This document shows positions 7,258-14,395 of a stretch of 28,968 bases of DNA, piece after piece. The translations under genes were made by a program, and so were the position numbers. Under the pieces are notes generated by a model. The model saw nothing but the letters and a program-made list of their open reading frames with translations, was not told the origin of the DNA and did no database searches. This DNA comes from an uncultured Oscillospiraceae bacterium (GTDB lineage: Bacteria; Bacillota; Clostridia; Oscillospirales; Oscillospiraceae). Location: positions 1 through 28,968 of the forward strand of contig CAKTOK010000018.1 in NCBI GenBank assembly GCA_934589835.1, in the 5' to 3' direction. Each line of letters begins with the position of its first letter. Positions within the stretch are counted from its first letter, which is position 1.

Positions 7258-8088
7258 GTGAAACAGAAAAAAAGCTCGCAGATCCTGCAATGGATCCTCA
7301 TCGGTCTCATGATCGTGATCGCGCTGCTGCCGCTGTATCTGGTGGTCATCAACGCGTTCAAGAGCCACGGCGACATCGTCCGCAACCCGTTGGCGTTCCC
7401 TGTGGAGCTGTATTGGCAGAACTTCGTGAAGGCGTGGAAGACCGGCAATTTCGGCAGAGGCTTCCTCAACAGCCTGCGGCTGGTGACGGTGACGGCCGTC
7501 ATCGTGCTGATTGCCTCCTCGCTGGCCGGCTATGTGCTGGGGACCAAGCGGTTTCGCGGCATGAAGGTCATCCATGTCTATTTCCTGCTGGCCATGACCA
7601 TCCCTGTACAGCTGTTTCTGTTCCCGCTGTATGGGACCCTCTCCAAGCTGGGGCTGATCGGCAATGTCTACGCCGTGTGCTTTATCATTGCGGCGGTGAA
7701 TATGCCGCTGGCCGTCATGCTGATGCGTACATTCTTTATGAAGGTGCCCATTCAGCTGGAGGAGGCCGCCCGCATCGACGGCGCCAATACCTGGCAGATG
7801 CTGACGCGTGTGATCCTTCCCATGGTACGGCCGGGCTTCATCACCGTGGCGGTGCTGATCGTGCTGAATGCGTGGAACGAGTATCTGATCTCCTCCACGT
7901 TCCTGCAGGGTGAGAAGAACTTTACGGTGACGCTGGACTATCTCTCCCTCAACGGCGCGTCCGTTACGTTCGATCAGGGCATGAAGATGGCCGGCGCGCT
8001 GATGATCATTTTGCCGATTCTGGTATTTTTCCTCTCTTTGCAGAGATACTTTGTGGACGGCCTGACCAACGGCGCCGTCAAAGAATAA
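7258..8088 (+). CDS. ABC sugar-type permease, MalG/UgpE-like
   Basis: This 276-residue inner-membrane subunit is the partner of the preceding permease. It shows the N-terminal span, PLYLVVINAFKS segment, ending in a lumenal FVDGLTNGAVKE tail, and the EAA loop EEAARIDGANTWQML near residues 175-190. The start is GTG 7258, two bases after the previous stop, with GGAGGAG about nine bases upstream inside the preceding gene, so the two are translationally coupled. A shared MsmX/MsmK-type ATPase encoded elsewhere is expected to power the complex; this is family knowledge, not shown here. Confidence 0.9.
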   Translation: MKQKKSSQILQWILIGLMIVIALLPLYLVVINAFKSHGDIVRNPLAFPVELYWQNFVKAWKTGNFGRGFLNSLRLVTVTAVIVLIASSLAGYVLGTKRFRGMKVIHVYFLLAMTIPVQLFLFPLYGTLSKLGLIGNVYAVCFIIAAVNMPLAVMLMRTFFMKVPIQLEEAARIDGANTWQMLTRVILPMVRPGFITVAVLIVLNAWNEYLISSTFLQGEKNFTVTLDYLSLNGASVTFDQGMKMAGALMIILPILVFFLSLQRYFVDGLTNGAVKE

Positions 8089-8109
8089 CGGAAGGAAGGT
8101 TATCGGAGG

Positions 8110-9252
8110 ATGAATGAAGTGCTGAATAACCCCATGCGGGAAAACGCGTGGGACGTGCCTGCGCTGGTACGCAGCCAATGCGCGGAGATCGAGCGCAATG
8201 GCCGTATGGTCCTGACCACACCGGAGATCTGGCAGCTGCGGCGGATCATCGTCATCGGCTGCGGCGATTCCTATGCGGCGGGCCTGTCCATGAAGCCCGC
8301 CATGGAACGGCTCACCGGCCTTCCCGTGGAGGTGATGCCCGCCATGCAGCTGGCCCGCTATGCCGTACCTGACACCTTTGGCAAGCCGGGCAGCACGCTG
8401 GTGATGGCGGTGAGCAACTCCGGCGCGGTGGCGCGGGTGGCGGAGGCCGTACAGCGTGCCCGTCATTACGGCTGCCTGACGCTGGCCATCACCGCAAAGC
8501 CGGAGTCTGCGCTGGCCAGGGCGGCGGAAAAGCGCATTCCGATTTCCGTTCCCGCGTTTCCCGCCGGCTCCGGCAACGGTGTGCGTAGCTACGCCATATC
8601 CATGCTGTCGCTGCTGCTGACGGCCATTCGGATCGGCGAGGTCCTGGGCCGGTATATGATGACGGACTCCGAGGCGTATCGAAAAGCTGTCTGCGACTAT
8701 GCCGGCGCCATGGCAGCCGCGCTGCCCCAGCTGGACCGGCAGATTTGGCAGCTGGCACAGGACAACACCGGCCGCGAGCTGTTCGACTTTGTCGGCTCCG
8801 GCGGCAACAACGGTACGGCGTGGTTCAGTCAGGCCAAGATCATCGAGGCCACCGGCGACTATGCCGCCTGGAGCGATATGGAGTCGTGGATGCATCTGAA
8901 CTGCTTTTTCCGTGAGCTGGATAAAAAGCTCACTGCCGTGTGGGCCGGAGAAAGCGGGCCTGACCGCAGCCGTGCGGAGGAGACGATCTCCGCCATCGCG
9001 GCCATGCGGGGCACGGTGGTGGTCATCACCGACAGCGCGGAATTCCCTGTTCCGGCCGGTGCGGTGCCCGTGGTACTGCCTGCGGCAGCCTATGACTGGC
9101 TGAGCCCGCTGCTGAACTACCTGCCCATGGCGCTGCTTGCAGGGTATTTGTGCGAACTGAAGCACGAATCCTACGGGCGGGGCGGTCGGGACGACTGGGC
9201 CGTGACCGCCACCACGAAGCTGCTGACAGACAGCAGGATCGAAATTCTGTGA
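8110..9252 (+). CDS. Double SIS-domain sugar-phosphate isomerase/deglycase-like protein
   Basis: This 380-residue cytoplasmic protein has two SIS domains, as in the isomerase half of GlmS and in AgaS/FrlB-type aminosugar enzymes. The first domain shows IVIGCGDSYAAGLSM (about residues 49-63) and the phosphate-binding loop AVSNSGAVARV (about 99-109). The second starts near residue 215 with FVGSGGNNGTAWFSQAKIIEAT, and ESWMHL follows. There is no N-terminal glutaminase domain. SIS proteins bind phosphorylated sugars and catalyse ketose/aldose isomerisation or deamination. The start is ambiguous: ATG 8110 touches GGAGG, but AAGGAAGG lies 10 bases upstream, and GTG 8119 would have ideal spacing from GGAGG. 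It sits 21 bp after the permeases, so it probably acts on the imported compound or its sugar part. Confidence 0.8.
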   Translation: MNEVLNNPMRENAWDVPALVRSQCAEIERNGRMVLTTPEIWQLRRIIVIGCGDSYAAGLSMKPAMERLTGLPVEVMPAMQLARYAVPDTFGKPGSTLVMAVSNSGAVARVAEAVQRARHYGCLTLAITAKPESALARAAEKRIPISVPAFPAGSGNGVRSYAISMLSLLLTAIRIGEVLGRYMMTDSEAYRKAVCDYAGAMAAALPQLDRQIWQLAQDNTGRELFDFVGSGGNNGTAWFSQAKIIEATGDYAAWSDMESWMHLNCFFRELDKKLTAVWAGESGPDRSRAEETISAIAAMRGTVVVITDSAEFPVPAGAVPVVLPAAAYDWLSPLLNYLPMALLAGYLCELKHESYGRGGRDDWAVTATTKLLTDSRIEIL

Positions 9253-9263
9253 GGTGAGATGAT

Positions 9264-9677
9264 ATGGTACGGGAACTGACTTTTGAGACGCAGAAGAACG
9301 ATGTGCTGTCCCTGACGGAGCAGATCGAGGCCGTTGTGGCGGAGAGCGGCGTGCAGGAGGGCCTGTGCGTGATCCACAGCCCCCACACCACCGCCGGCAT
9401 CACCATCACCTCCAAATGGGACGAGACGGGTTGGGCGGACATCAAGAGCGAGATGCGGCGGATCGTCCCCACCCGCGTGGACTTTGCCCACCAGTTCGAC
9501 ACGCCGGAGGATGCGGCAGGCCACATCAAATCCCTGCTGGTGGGCTGCGGGATGACACTGATCGTTTCCGGCGGAAAGCTGCTGTTAGGCAGCTCACAGG
9601 GGATCTTTTTCCTGGAATTCGACGGGCCCCGTAAGCGCAAGTGCATGGTGAAGATCGTGGCAGACGCCAAGGAGTAA
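9264..9677 (+). CDS. yjbQ: YjbQ/UPF0047 family protein (secondary thiamine-phosphate synthase-like)
   Basis: This 137-residue single-domain protein is full length for the family. Conserved features are IHSPHTTAGITI (about residues 38-49), a TPEDAAGHIKSLLVG segment (about 80-95), LLLGSSQGIFFLEFDGPRKR near the end. E. coli YjbQ has weak thiamine-phosphate synthase activity, but the true role of the family is unclear. Here it is inside a nucleoside operon, 11 bp after the SIS gene and 7 bp before a nucleoside hydrolase, which argues for a role on a phosphorylated sugar or nucleoside rather than in thiamine synthesis; no thi genes are nearby. The start has GTGAGGTGAG upstream. Confidence 0.85.
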   Translation: MVRELTFETQKNDVLSLTEQIEAVVAESGVQEGLCVIHSPHTTAGITITSKWDETGWADIKSEMRRIVPTRVDFAHQFDTPEDAAGHIKSLLVGCGMTLIVSGGKLLLGSSQGIFFLEFDGPRKRKCMVKIVADAKE

Positions 9678-9684
9678 GAAATAT

Positions 9685-10674
9685 ATGAGCGAAAGAAAGA
9701 AAATGATCCTCAACTGCGACCCGGGAACGGATGATTCCCTTTGCATTATCATGGGCCTGATGAGCCCGAAGGTGGAGCTGCTGGCTGTGACTGCGGAGAG
9801 CGGCAACTTTACCAGCGACAAGAGCAGCGAGCACGCCTTGCAGATCATGGACCTGATGGACCGCCATGATGTGCCGGTGGCACGGGGTATGCTGCATCCG
9901 CTGGTGCGTAAGCACCCCTCCGACCCGTATTCTCACGGTCCGGACGGACTGGGCGGTCACTTTTTCCCCGCCCCCAAGGGCAGGTGCATTGATAAGCACG
10001 CCGCTCTGGTCATCATCGACGAGGTGATGAAGTACCCGGGAGAGGTCACCCTTCTCAGCACCGCCCCCCTGACCAATGTGGCGCTGGCCTTCATGCTGAA
10101 GCCGGAGATCATTCCCATGGTGAAGGAAATCTGGCATCTGGGCGGCTCCTACGGTGTGACGCCCTACGCCTTTTCCAACGCCACGGGCGACAACCCCATG
10201 AGCGAGTGGAATGTCTACGTGGACCCCGAGGCTGCCGCCATCGTGTACGGCAGCGGCGCCAAGCTCACCACCATTGGTTTGGACGTGGCCTTCAATCCGG
10301 AGTGGGTGACCATCCTGCCGGAGACGCTGGAAAAGCTGGCGAAGGTCAACTCCGTGCCCAGCCGCTATGCGCTGGAGATCATTGACTACATTGACCGGAA
10401 CAACTCCCTGCCGGATTTGTTCAACAACGGGCCCATCGACACGGTGGCCATGTGCGCTGTGATCTGCCCCGAGATCATCAAGACCCAGGAGATCTCCGTG
10501 CTGATCGACACCAGCGACAACCAGCTCACCCGCGGCATGACCATCTGGGATCGCCGCAACCACTTCCAGTGGGAGGATCTGGACCGCATCCGCACGGCCT
10601 ACGCCATCGACACCGCCAGATATAACAGGGTGTTCTTCGAGAGCATCACCGGCCTTTCCTACGACGAGGTGTAA
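9685..10674 (+). CDS. Inosine-uridine-type nucleoside hydrolase, first copy (variant active site)
   Basis: This 329-residue enzyme belongs to the IunH family, which hydrolyses N-ribosidic bonds of nucleosides to free base and ribose using a Ca2+ ion. The N-terminal DxDPGxDD signature reads NCDPGTDD: the first Asp is Asn10, while the general-base Asp and the DD pair remain. The SEWNVYVDPEAAA segment keeps the ribose-binding Glu/Asn. Near residues 250-252 the usual HD pair reads ID (Ile251, Asp252), so the base-side general-acid His of Crithidia-type enzymes is missing. Start ATG 9685 has AAGGAG ten bases upstream. The gene lies 7 bp after yjbQ and 2 bp before deoD. The fold is certain; the substrate may differ from plain inosine or uridine. 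Confidence 0.88.
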   Translation: MSERKKMILNCDPGTDDSLCIIMGLMSPKVELLAVTAESGNFTSDKSSEHALQIMDLMDRHDVPVARGMLHPLVRKHPSDPYSHGPDGLGGHFFPAPKGRCIDKHAALVIIDEVMKYPGEVTLLSTAPLTNVALAFMLKPEIIPMVKEIWHLGGSYGVTPYAFSNATGDNPMSEWNVYVDPEAAAIVYGSGAKLTTIGLDVAFNPEWVTILPETLEKLAKVNSVPSRYALEIIDYIDRNNSLPDLFNNGPIDTVAMCAVICPEIIKTQEISVLIDTSDNQLTRGMTIWDRRNHFQWEDLDRIRTAYAIDTARYNRVFFESITGLSYDEV

Positions 10675-10676
10675 GG

Positions 10677-11381
10677 ATGCCGACCATTCATAATCAGGCG
10701 CCCGCGGGGAGCATCGCCCCCGCGGTGCTGATGCCGGGCGATCCGCTGCGGGCGGATTACATCGCACACCGCTATCTGAAGGACGCGGAGCTGCTCAGCA
10801 GAGTGCGCGGCATTCCGGTGTATACCGGCCTTTTTCGGGGCGTAAAGGTCTCTGTAATGGCCAGCGGCATGGGAGCGGGCTCCATGGGCATCTACTCCCA
10901 TGAGCTGTTTCACGACTACAACGTGCAGCGTATCCTGCGGGTAGGCACGGCGGGAGGACTCAGCCCCCGTCTACAGCTGCGGGATCTGGTGCTGGCGCTG
11001 TCGTGCAGCACCGACTCCGGCTTTGCCGCGCAGTTTGAGCTGCCCGGGCAGTACGCGCCCTGCGCCTCCTTTCCACTGGCACAGGCTGCGGCGCGGACCG
11101 CTGAGGATATGGGCCTGCGGGTACAGGCGGGGATGCTCTTCTCCGGCGCGGCCTTCCACTATCGGGACGATTACCTGCGGCGCTGGGCCGATGCAGGGGC
11201 GCTGGCGGTGGAGATGGAAACAGCGGCGCTCTATATGAACGCGGCCATCGCCGGACGGGAGGCACTGACGCTGTGTACCGTGACGGACATGGTCTTCAGC
11301 GGGGAGCATTGCAGCCCCGAGGAGCGTCAGACGTCGCTGGACGATATGCTGCTGCTGGCCCTGCGGGTGACGGCGGAGTGA
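10677..11381 (+). CDS. deoD: Purine nucleoside phosphorylase, DeoD type
   Basis: This 234-residue cytoplasmic enzyme splits purine (deoxy)ribonucleosides with phosphate into base and (deoxy)ribose 1-phosphate. Length and motifs match hexameric DeoD: PTIHNQAPAG at the N-terminus, LMPGDPLRADYIA with the phosphate loop, RVGTAGGL, VEMETAALY with the ribose-binding Glu, CTVTD with Asp204, and ERQTSLDDM with Arg217. These last two fall on the same residue numbers as the catalytic pair of E. coli DeoD. The start is 2 bp after the upstream hydrolase stop. The operon therefore holds both a hydrolytic and a phosphorolytic route. This is the last gene before the internal promoter at 11404. Confidence 0.9.
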   Translation: MPTIHNQAPAGSIAPAVLMPGDPLRADYIAHRYLKDAELLSRVRGIPVYTGLFRGVKVSVMASGMGAGSMGIYSHELFHDYNVQRILRVGTAGGLSPRLQLRDLVLALSCSTDSGFAAQFELPGQYAPCASFPLAQAAARTAEDMGLRVQAGMLFSGAAFHYRDDYLRRWADAGALAVEMETAALYMNAAIAGREALTLCTVTDMVFSGEHCSPEERQTSLDDMLLLALRVTAE

Positions 11382-11403
11382 AGCAAGACGCCGCGATTCG
11401 TAT

Positions 11404-11432
11404 TTGCAAATGGCAGATAATGCGTTTATAAT
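11404..11432 (+). promoter_or_regulatory. Sigma-A promoter in front of the LacI-family gene
   Basis: TTGCAA (11404-11409), a 17-base spacer, and a perfect TATAAT (11427-11432). The -35 lies in a 10-bp palindrome ATTTGCAAAT (11402-11411), and the -10 overlaps another, TAATGTCATTA (11429-11439). Either could be an autoregulatory operator. The promoter lets lacI and the five-gene block be transcribed separately from the importer end. Confidence 0.8.
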
Positions 11433-11508
11433 GTCATTAACCATATTTTGCACACATTTTTCCTTGTGAGCAGTTCCGGATATACCAAACAGAGGGGGAG
11501 ACATTACC

Positions 11509-12540
11509 GTGAGTGAGAAGAAAACGACCGTGAGAGAGGTCGCCAGAGAGGCCAACGTATCCATTGCCACCGTGTCGCGCTTCCTGAATCAGGATTACAG
11601 CGGCATGAGCGAGGACACCAAGCAGCGGCTGGCCGTCACGGTGGAGGCACTGGGCTATGTGAACCCCCGCACCAAGCAGAACCGCACGGCGGCGCTGGTG
11701 CTGCCGGGTATCACCGACCCCTTTTTCGCTTCTCTGGTGGAGACGGTTTCCGCCGCGCTGGAGCGGGCGGGCTTTTCGGTGCAGCTGTGCCTGACCCATG
11801 ATTCCCCCGAGCAGGAGGAGCACGCCATCCGCCGCCTGCTGACGCCGGCCGTCTCCGGCGTCGTCTATATCAGCACCGTAACGTCGAAGGAGAACTGCTA
11901 CGATCTGCTGAAAAACGCAGGAAAACCCTTTGTGGTGCTGGACAACTACCTGTCGGAGTACAATGCGTTCGCGCTGGTCTTTTCCAACGGCGTCTACGCC
12001 ATGTATGAGGCCACCAACTATCTGCTGGAGCGGGGCCACCGGAGGATCGCCTATCTGTCCGGTATGCGCCTGGGTATGTTTGAGCATTACCGGTATCAGG
12101 GCTATGTCAACAGCCTGCTGGACGCCGGTCTGCAGGTAGACCCCCGTCTGGTCCGGTTTGTGGGCTTCAACCAACAGGACGGCTATCACGGCTTTCGGGA
12201 TCTGCTGAAGGCGGGAGAGGAGTTCTCCGCTGTCATCTGCGAAAGCGACCTGCTGGCGGCCGGCGTTTATCAGGCCTGCCATCAGGCGGGGCTGCGTATC
12301 CCGGAGGACGTGTCCGTCATCGGCTTCAACAACTCGCTGGTCTGCACACTGCTGGAACCTGCACTTACCAGCGTGGACCAGCAGCTGGACATTCTGGCCG
12401 AGCAGGCCGTGCAGGTGCTGGAGCAGCAGATACGGGGCGAGGTATTGTCGGAACGCACCAAGAAGGTTCCCACCAAACTGGTCTGCCGTGACTCTGTGCG
12501 ATCCCTGGCGGAGTCTGGCGAGAAAGGAATATCTACATGA
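11509..12540 (+). CDS. LacI-family transcriptional regulator
   Basis: This 343-residue DNA-binding repressor (or dual regulator) has the LacI helix-turn-helix at residues 5-25 (TVREVAREANVSIATVSRFL) and a hinge ending near YVNPRTKQNRTAALV. A periplasmic-binding-protein-like sensor domain fills the rest (ITDPFFASLVETV, RGHRRIAYLSG, EDVSVIGFNNSLVCTLLEPALTSV). The start is GTG 11509, with AGGGGGAG about eight bases upstream. It overlaps the following kinase gene by ATGA, so it is co-transcribed with the second half of the cluster. By position it should control the cluster and the divergent deaminase; the effector is probably a nucleoside, base or sugar-phosphate intermediate, by inference. Confidence 0.93.
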   Translation: MSEKKTTVREVAREANVSIATVSRFLNQDYSGMSEDTKQRLAVTVEALGYVNPRTKQNRTAALVLPGITDPFFASLVETVSAALERAGFSVQLCLTHDSPEQEEHAIRRLLTPAVSGVVYISTVTSKENCYDLLKNAGKPFVVLDNYLSEYNAFALVFSNGVYAMYEATNYLLERGHRRIAYLSGMRLGMFEHYRYQGYVNSLLDAGLQVDPRLVRFVGFNQQDGYHGFRDLLKAGEEFSAVICESDLLAAGVYQACHQAGLRIPEDVSVIGFNNSLVCTLLEPALTSVDQQLDILAEQAVQVLEQQIRGEVLSERTKKVPTKLVCRDSVRSLAESGEKGIST

Positions 12541-13481
12541 AATATGTTGTGGCGGGCAACGCCGTCGCTGACTGTATCAACTATGCGGACGGCACCTCCG
12601 CGGGCTTCCGCCCGGGCGGCGCCACGCTGTTCGCCCTGACCGGCATCCAGCTGTGGACCGACGACGTGCTTATGTGCGGCGGCTTCGGCGAGGACTATAT
12701 GCAGCAGCTGGGCGACTATCTGGAGCGAAACCATATCGACCGGCGAGGCTTCCATGTCCGCGATCCGCATCACCCCATCAACTATATGTACTACCGCGAC
12801 GAGGGCGGCTGGGACACCAAAACGGTACACGGCTTCGCCCACTATGATAATCTGTGCTGCAATCCAGAGGAGGACGGCCTTCGCCGCTTTCTGACGGACG
12901 CCAGAGCAGTCTGCACCTTCCGCGGCGAGGATCCCGAGTTTTTCCGCGAGATGTTTGCCTTACAGGAGGAATTCGGCTTCCGCTTCGGCTGGGAGATACG
13001 GGGCAGTATGTGTGTGCCGGAGAAGCTGCCGCTGATCCGCCGGCTGCTGGAGCGGGTGGATGCCTTCTCCCTCAACGGGCCGGAGGCCTGTGCGCTTTTC
13101 GGCGTGGACGGCGATGAGGCGGCTGTCGATGCGCTGCTGGCGCTCCGTGTGCCGCTGGTGATCTTCCGTGTAGGCAAGCGCGGACTGTACGTTCTGAAGG
13201 ACGGCGAGGTGCTGTTTGCCCCCAGCTTTGAAAAGTACCCCGTTGTGGACGTGACGGGCTGCGGCAATACCTCCACCGCCTCGGGCTTTTACGCCTTCTG
13301 GGAGGGCAAGGACATCTACGATATTGCCGCCTATGCCAATGTGGCATCTGCTCATAATCTGCGGGTCTACGGCGCCATGGATCTGGGGCCGGCCCAGCGG
13401 GCCGAGGCGCTGTCGGACGAAGCCGCCTTTTCCCGTGAGCTGCGGACGACCCAGACCGTGCAGAGGAGGGTGCGGCGATGA
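12537..13481 (+). CDS. PfkB/ribokinase-family protein with altered catalytic motif
   Basis: This 314-residue protein has the ribokinase-like fold: an N-terminal VVAGNAVADCINY strand, GGATLFAL substrate-site glycines (about residues 27-34), GGFGEDYMQQLGDYL, and LNGPEACALFGV. The C-terminal PfkB signature normally reads DxTGAGD, where the last Asp is the catalytic base. Here it is DVTGCGNTSTASGF with Asn244 in place of Asp. GxGN variants are known in some PfkB members, so this may be a functional subfamily or a non-kinase role such as sensing. It overlaps lacI and the next gene by 4 bp each. In context it would phosphorylate ribose, deoxyribose or a whole nucleoside released by the neighbouring enzymes. 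Family call is secure, activity is not. Confidence 0.82.
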   Translation: MKYVVAGNAVADCINYADGTSAGFRPGGATLFALTGIQLWTDDVLMCGGFGEDYMQQLGDYLERNHIDRRGFHVRDPHHPINYMYYRDEGGWDTKTVHGFAHYDNLCCNPEEDGLRRFLTDARAVCTFRGEDPEFFREMFALQEEFGFRFGWEIRGSMCVPEKLPLIRRLLERVDAFSLNGPEACALFGVDGDEAAVDALLALRVPLVIFRVGKRGLYVLKDGEVLFAPSFEKYPVVDVTGCGNTSTASGFYAFWEGKDIYDIAAYANVASAHNLRVYGAMDLGPAQRAEALSDEAAFSRELRTTQTVQRRVRR

Positions 13482-14395
13482 TCGAAAAAAATCAGGAGAT
13501 TTATCGGCGCCATGAGATGGAGCATATGCGCCGCATCCATCCCAATCTCTCCCATATGCCGGAGGGCGGGCTGAAGATCAGGGGAAAGCCCAGCTTCACC
13601 CAGATGGACCCATCCAGAGCCGGCGATTACATACTGCTTACGGTGCGGGACCCCCTGTGTACCTATGAGGAGGACCCCGCCCGTCAGATCGCCCGCCATC
13701 TGGAGAAGGCGGAGTGCATCGGCCAGTCCGGTATGTTCACGTCGTGGTCCGGCTGGTACAAGGGCGCGCATATCACCGCCGTCAGCGGCGGCAGCGGTTC
13801 GCCGGAGATGGAGCTGGCGCTGTACGACTACATGGAGAACACGGCGGCCCACACCTACCTGCGGGTGGGCGGCTCCGGCGGCATCGGCAGCGATGTACAC
13901 CCCGGGGACGTGGTGATCGCCAGCGGCGTGGTGCGGAGCGAGGGCATGACCAAGGCCTATATCCCCGCCGAGTATCCGGCGGTAAGCCACTATGAGGTGG
14001 TGAATGCGCTGGCCGCAGCGGCGGATCGGCTGCACGTCCCCTTCCACGTGGGCGTGACGCTGTCCATCGACAGCGATGTCATTGGCTGCGGCCGTCCTGC
14101 TGTGGGCGGCTATCTGCAGCCCTGGAATCTGGACGTGCTGGGCGTGTACAACCGTGCCAACGTCCTCAACGGCGATAGAGAATCGGCGGCGGTGGTGACG
14201 CTGAGCGCGCTTTTCGGGCGGCGCGGCGGCTCCGTCTGCAGCGTGACGGACAATGTGGTGACAGGCGAACGCTTTCAGGCGGGGATCGCCAAACATATCG
14301 AGATCGACATTGCGCTGGAGGCCTGTGCCCTGCTGGAGCGCATGGACCGTGCCAAGGGCGAAAAGACCTATTGGCATCCGGAGATGAGCCTATGA
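13478..14395 (+). CDS. Uridine phosphorylase-like protein (nucleoside phosphorylase superfamily)
   Basis: This 305-residue member of the PNP/UDP phosphorylase family is about 50 residues longer than typical Udp, mostly through an N-terminal extension rich in charged residues. Seen are ITAVSGGSGSPEMELALYDYM, TYLRVGGSGGIGSDVHPGDVVIA (phosphate/ribose loop) and NVLNGDRESAAVVTL, which aligns with NVMNYEMESATLL of E. coli Udp. The Udp trio Glu-Met-Glu reads Asp233-Arg234-Glu235, so the ribose-binding Glu is kept but the base-stacking Met is an Arg. Both ends overlap neighbours by 4 bp (ATGA). It probably cleaves an N-glycosidic bond with phosphate, on a base that differs from uracil. The quoted segments are abbreviated in places. 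Confidence 0.8.
   Translation: MIEKNQEIYRRHEMEHMRRIHPNLSHMPEGGLKIRGKPSFTQMDPSRAGDYILLTVRDPLCTYEEDPARQIARHLEKAECIGQSGMFTSWSGWYKGAHITAVSGGSGSPEMELALYDYMENTAAHTYLRVGGSGGIGSDVHPGDVVIASGVVRSEGMTKAYIPAEYPAVSHYEVVNALAAAADRLHVPFHVGVTLSIDSDVIGCGRPAVGGYLQPWNLDVLGVYNRANVLNGDRESAAVVTLSALFGRRGGSVCSVTDNVVTGERFQAGIAKHIEIDIALEACALLERMDRAKGEKTYWHPEMSL

Noticed and set aside
4889..9165. Two long minus-strand frames (4889-6688 and 7252-9165) opposite the importer and SIS genes
   Set aside because: They are antisense shadows. The translations are His/Gln/Gly-rich without family motifs, and the plus strand carries recognised genes with good ribosome sites.
11382..11508. Riboswitch or leader RNA in the gap before lacI
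   Set aside because: Only a promoter and short palindromes are visible. No stable multi-stem structure or known purine/preQ1/ribose-type aptamer pattern was recognised.
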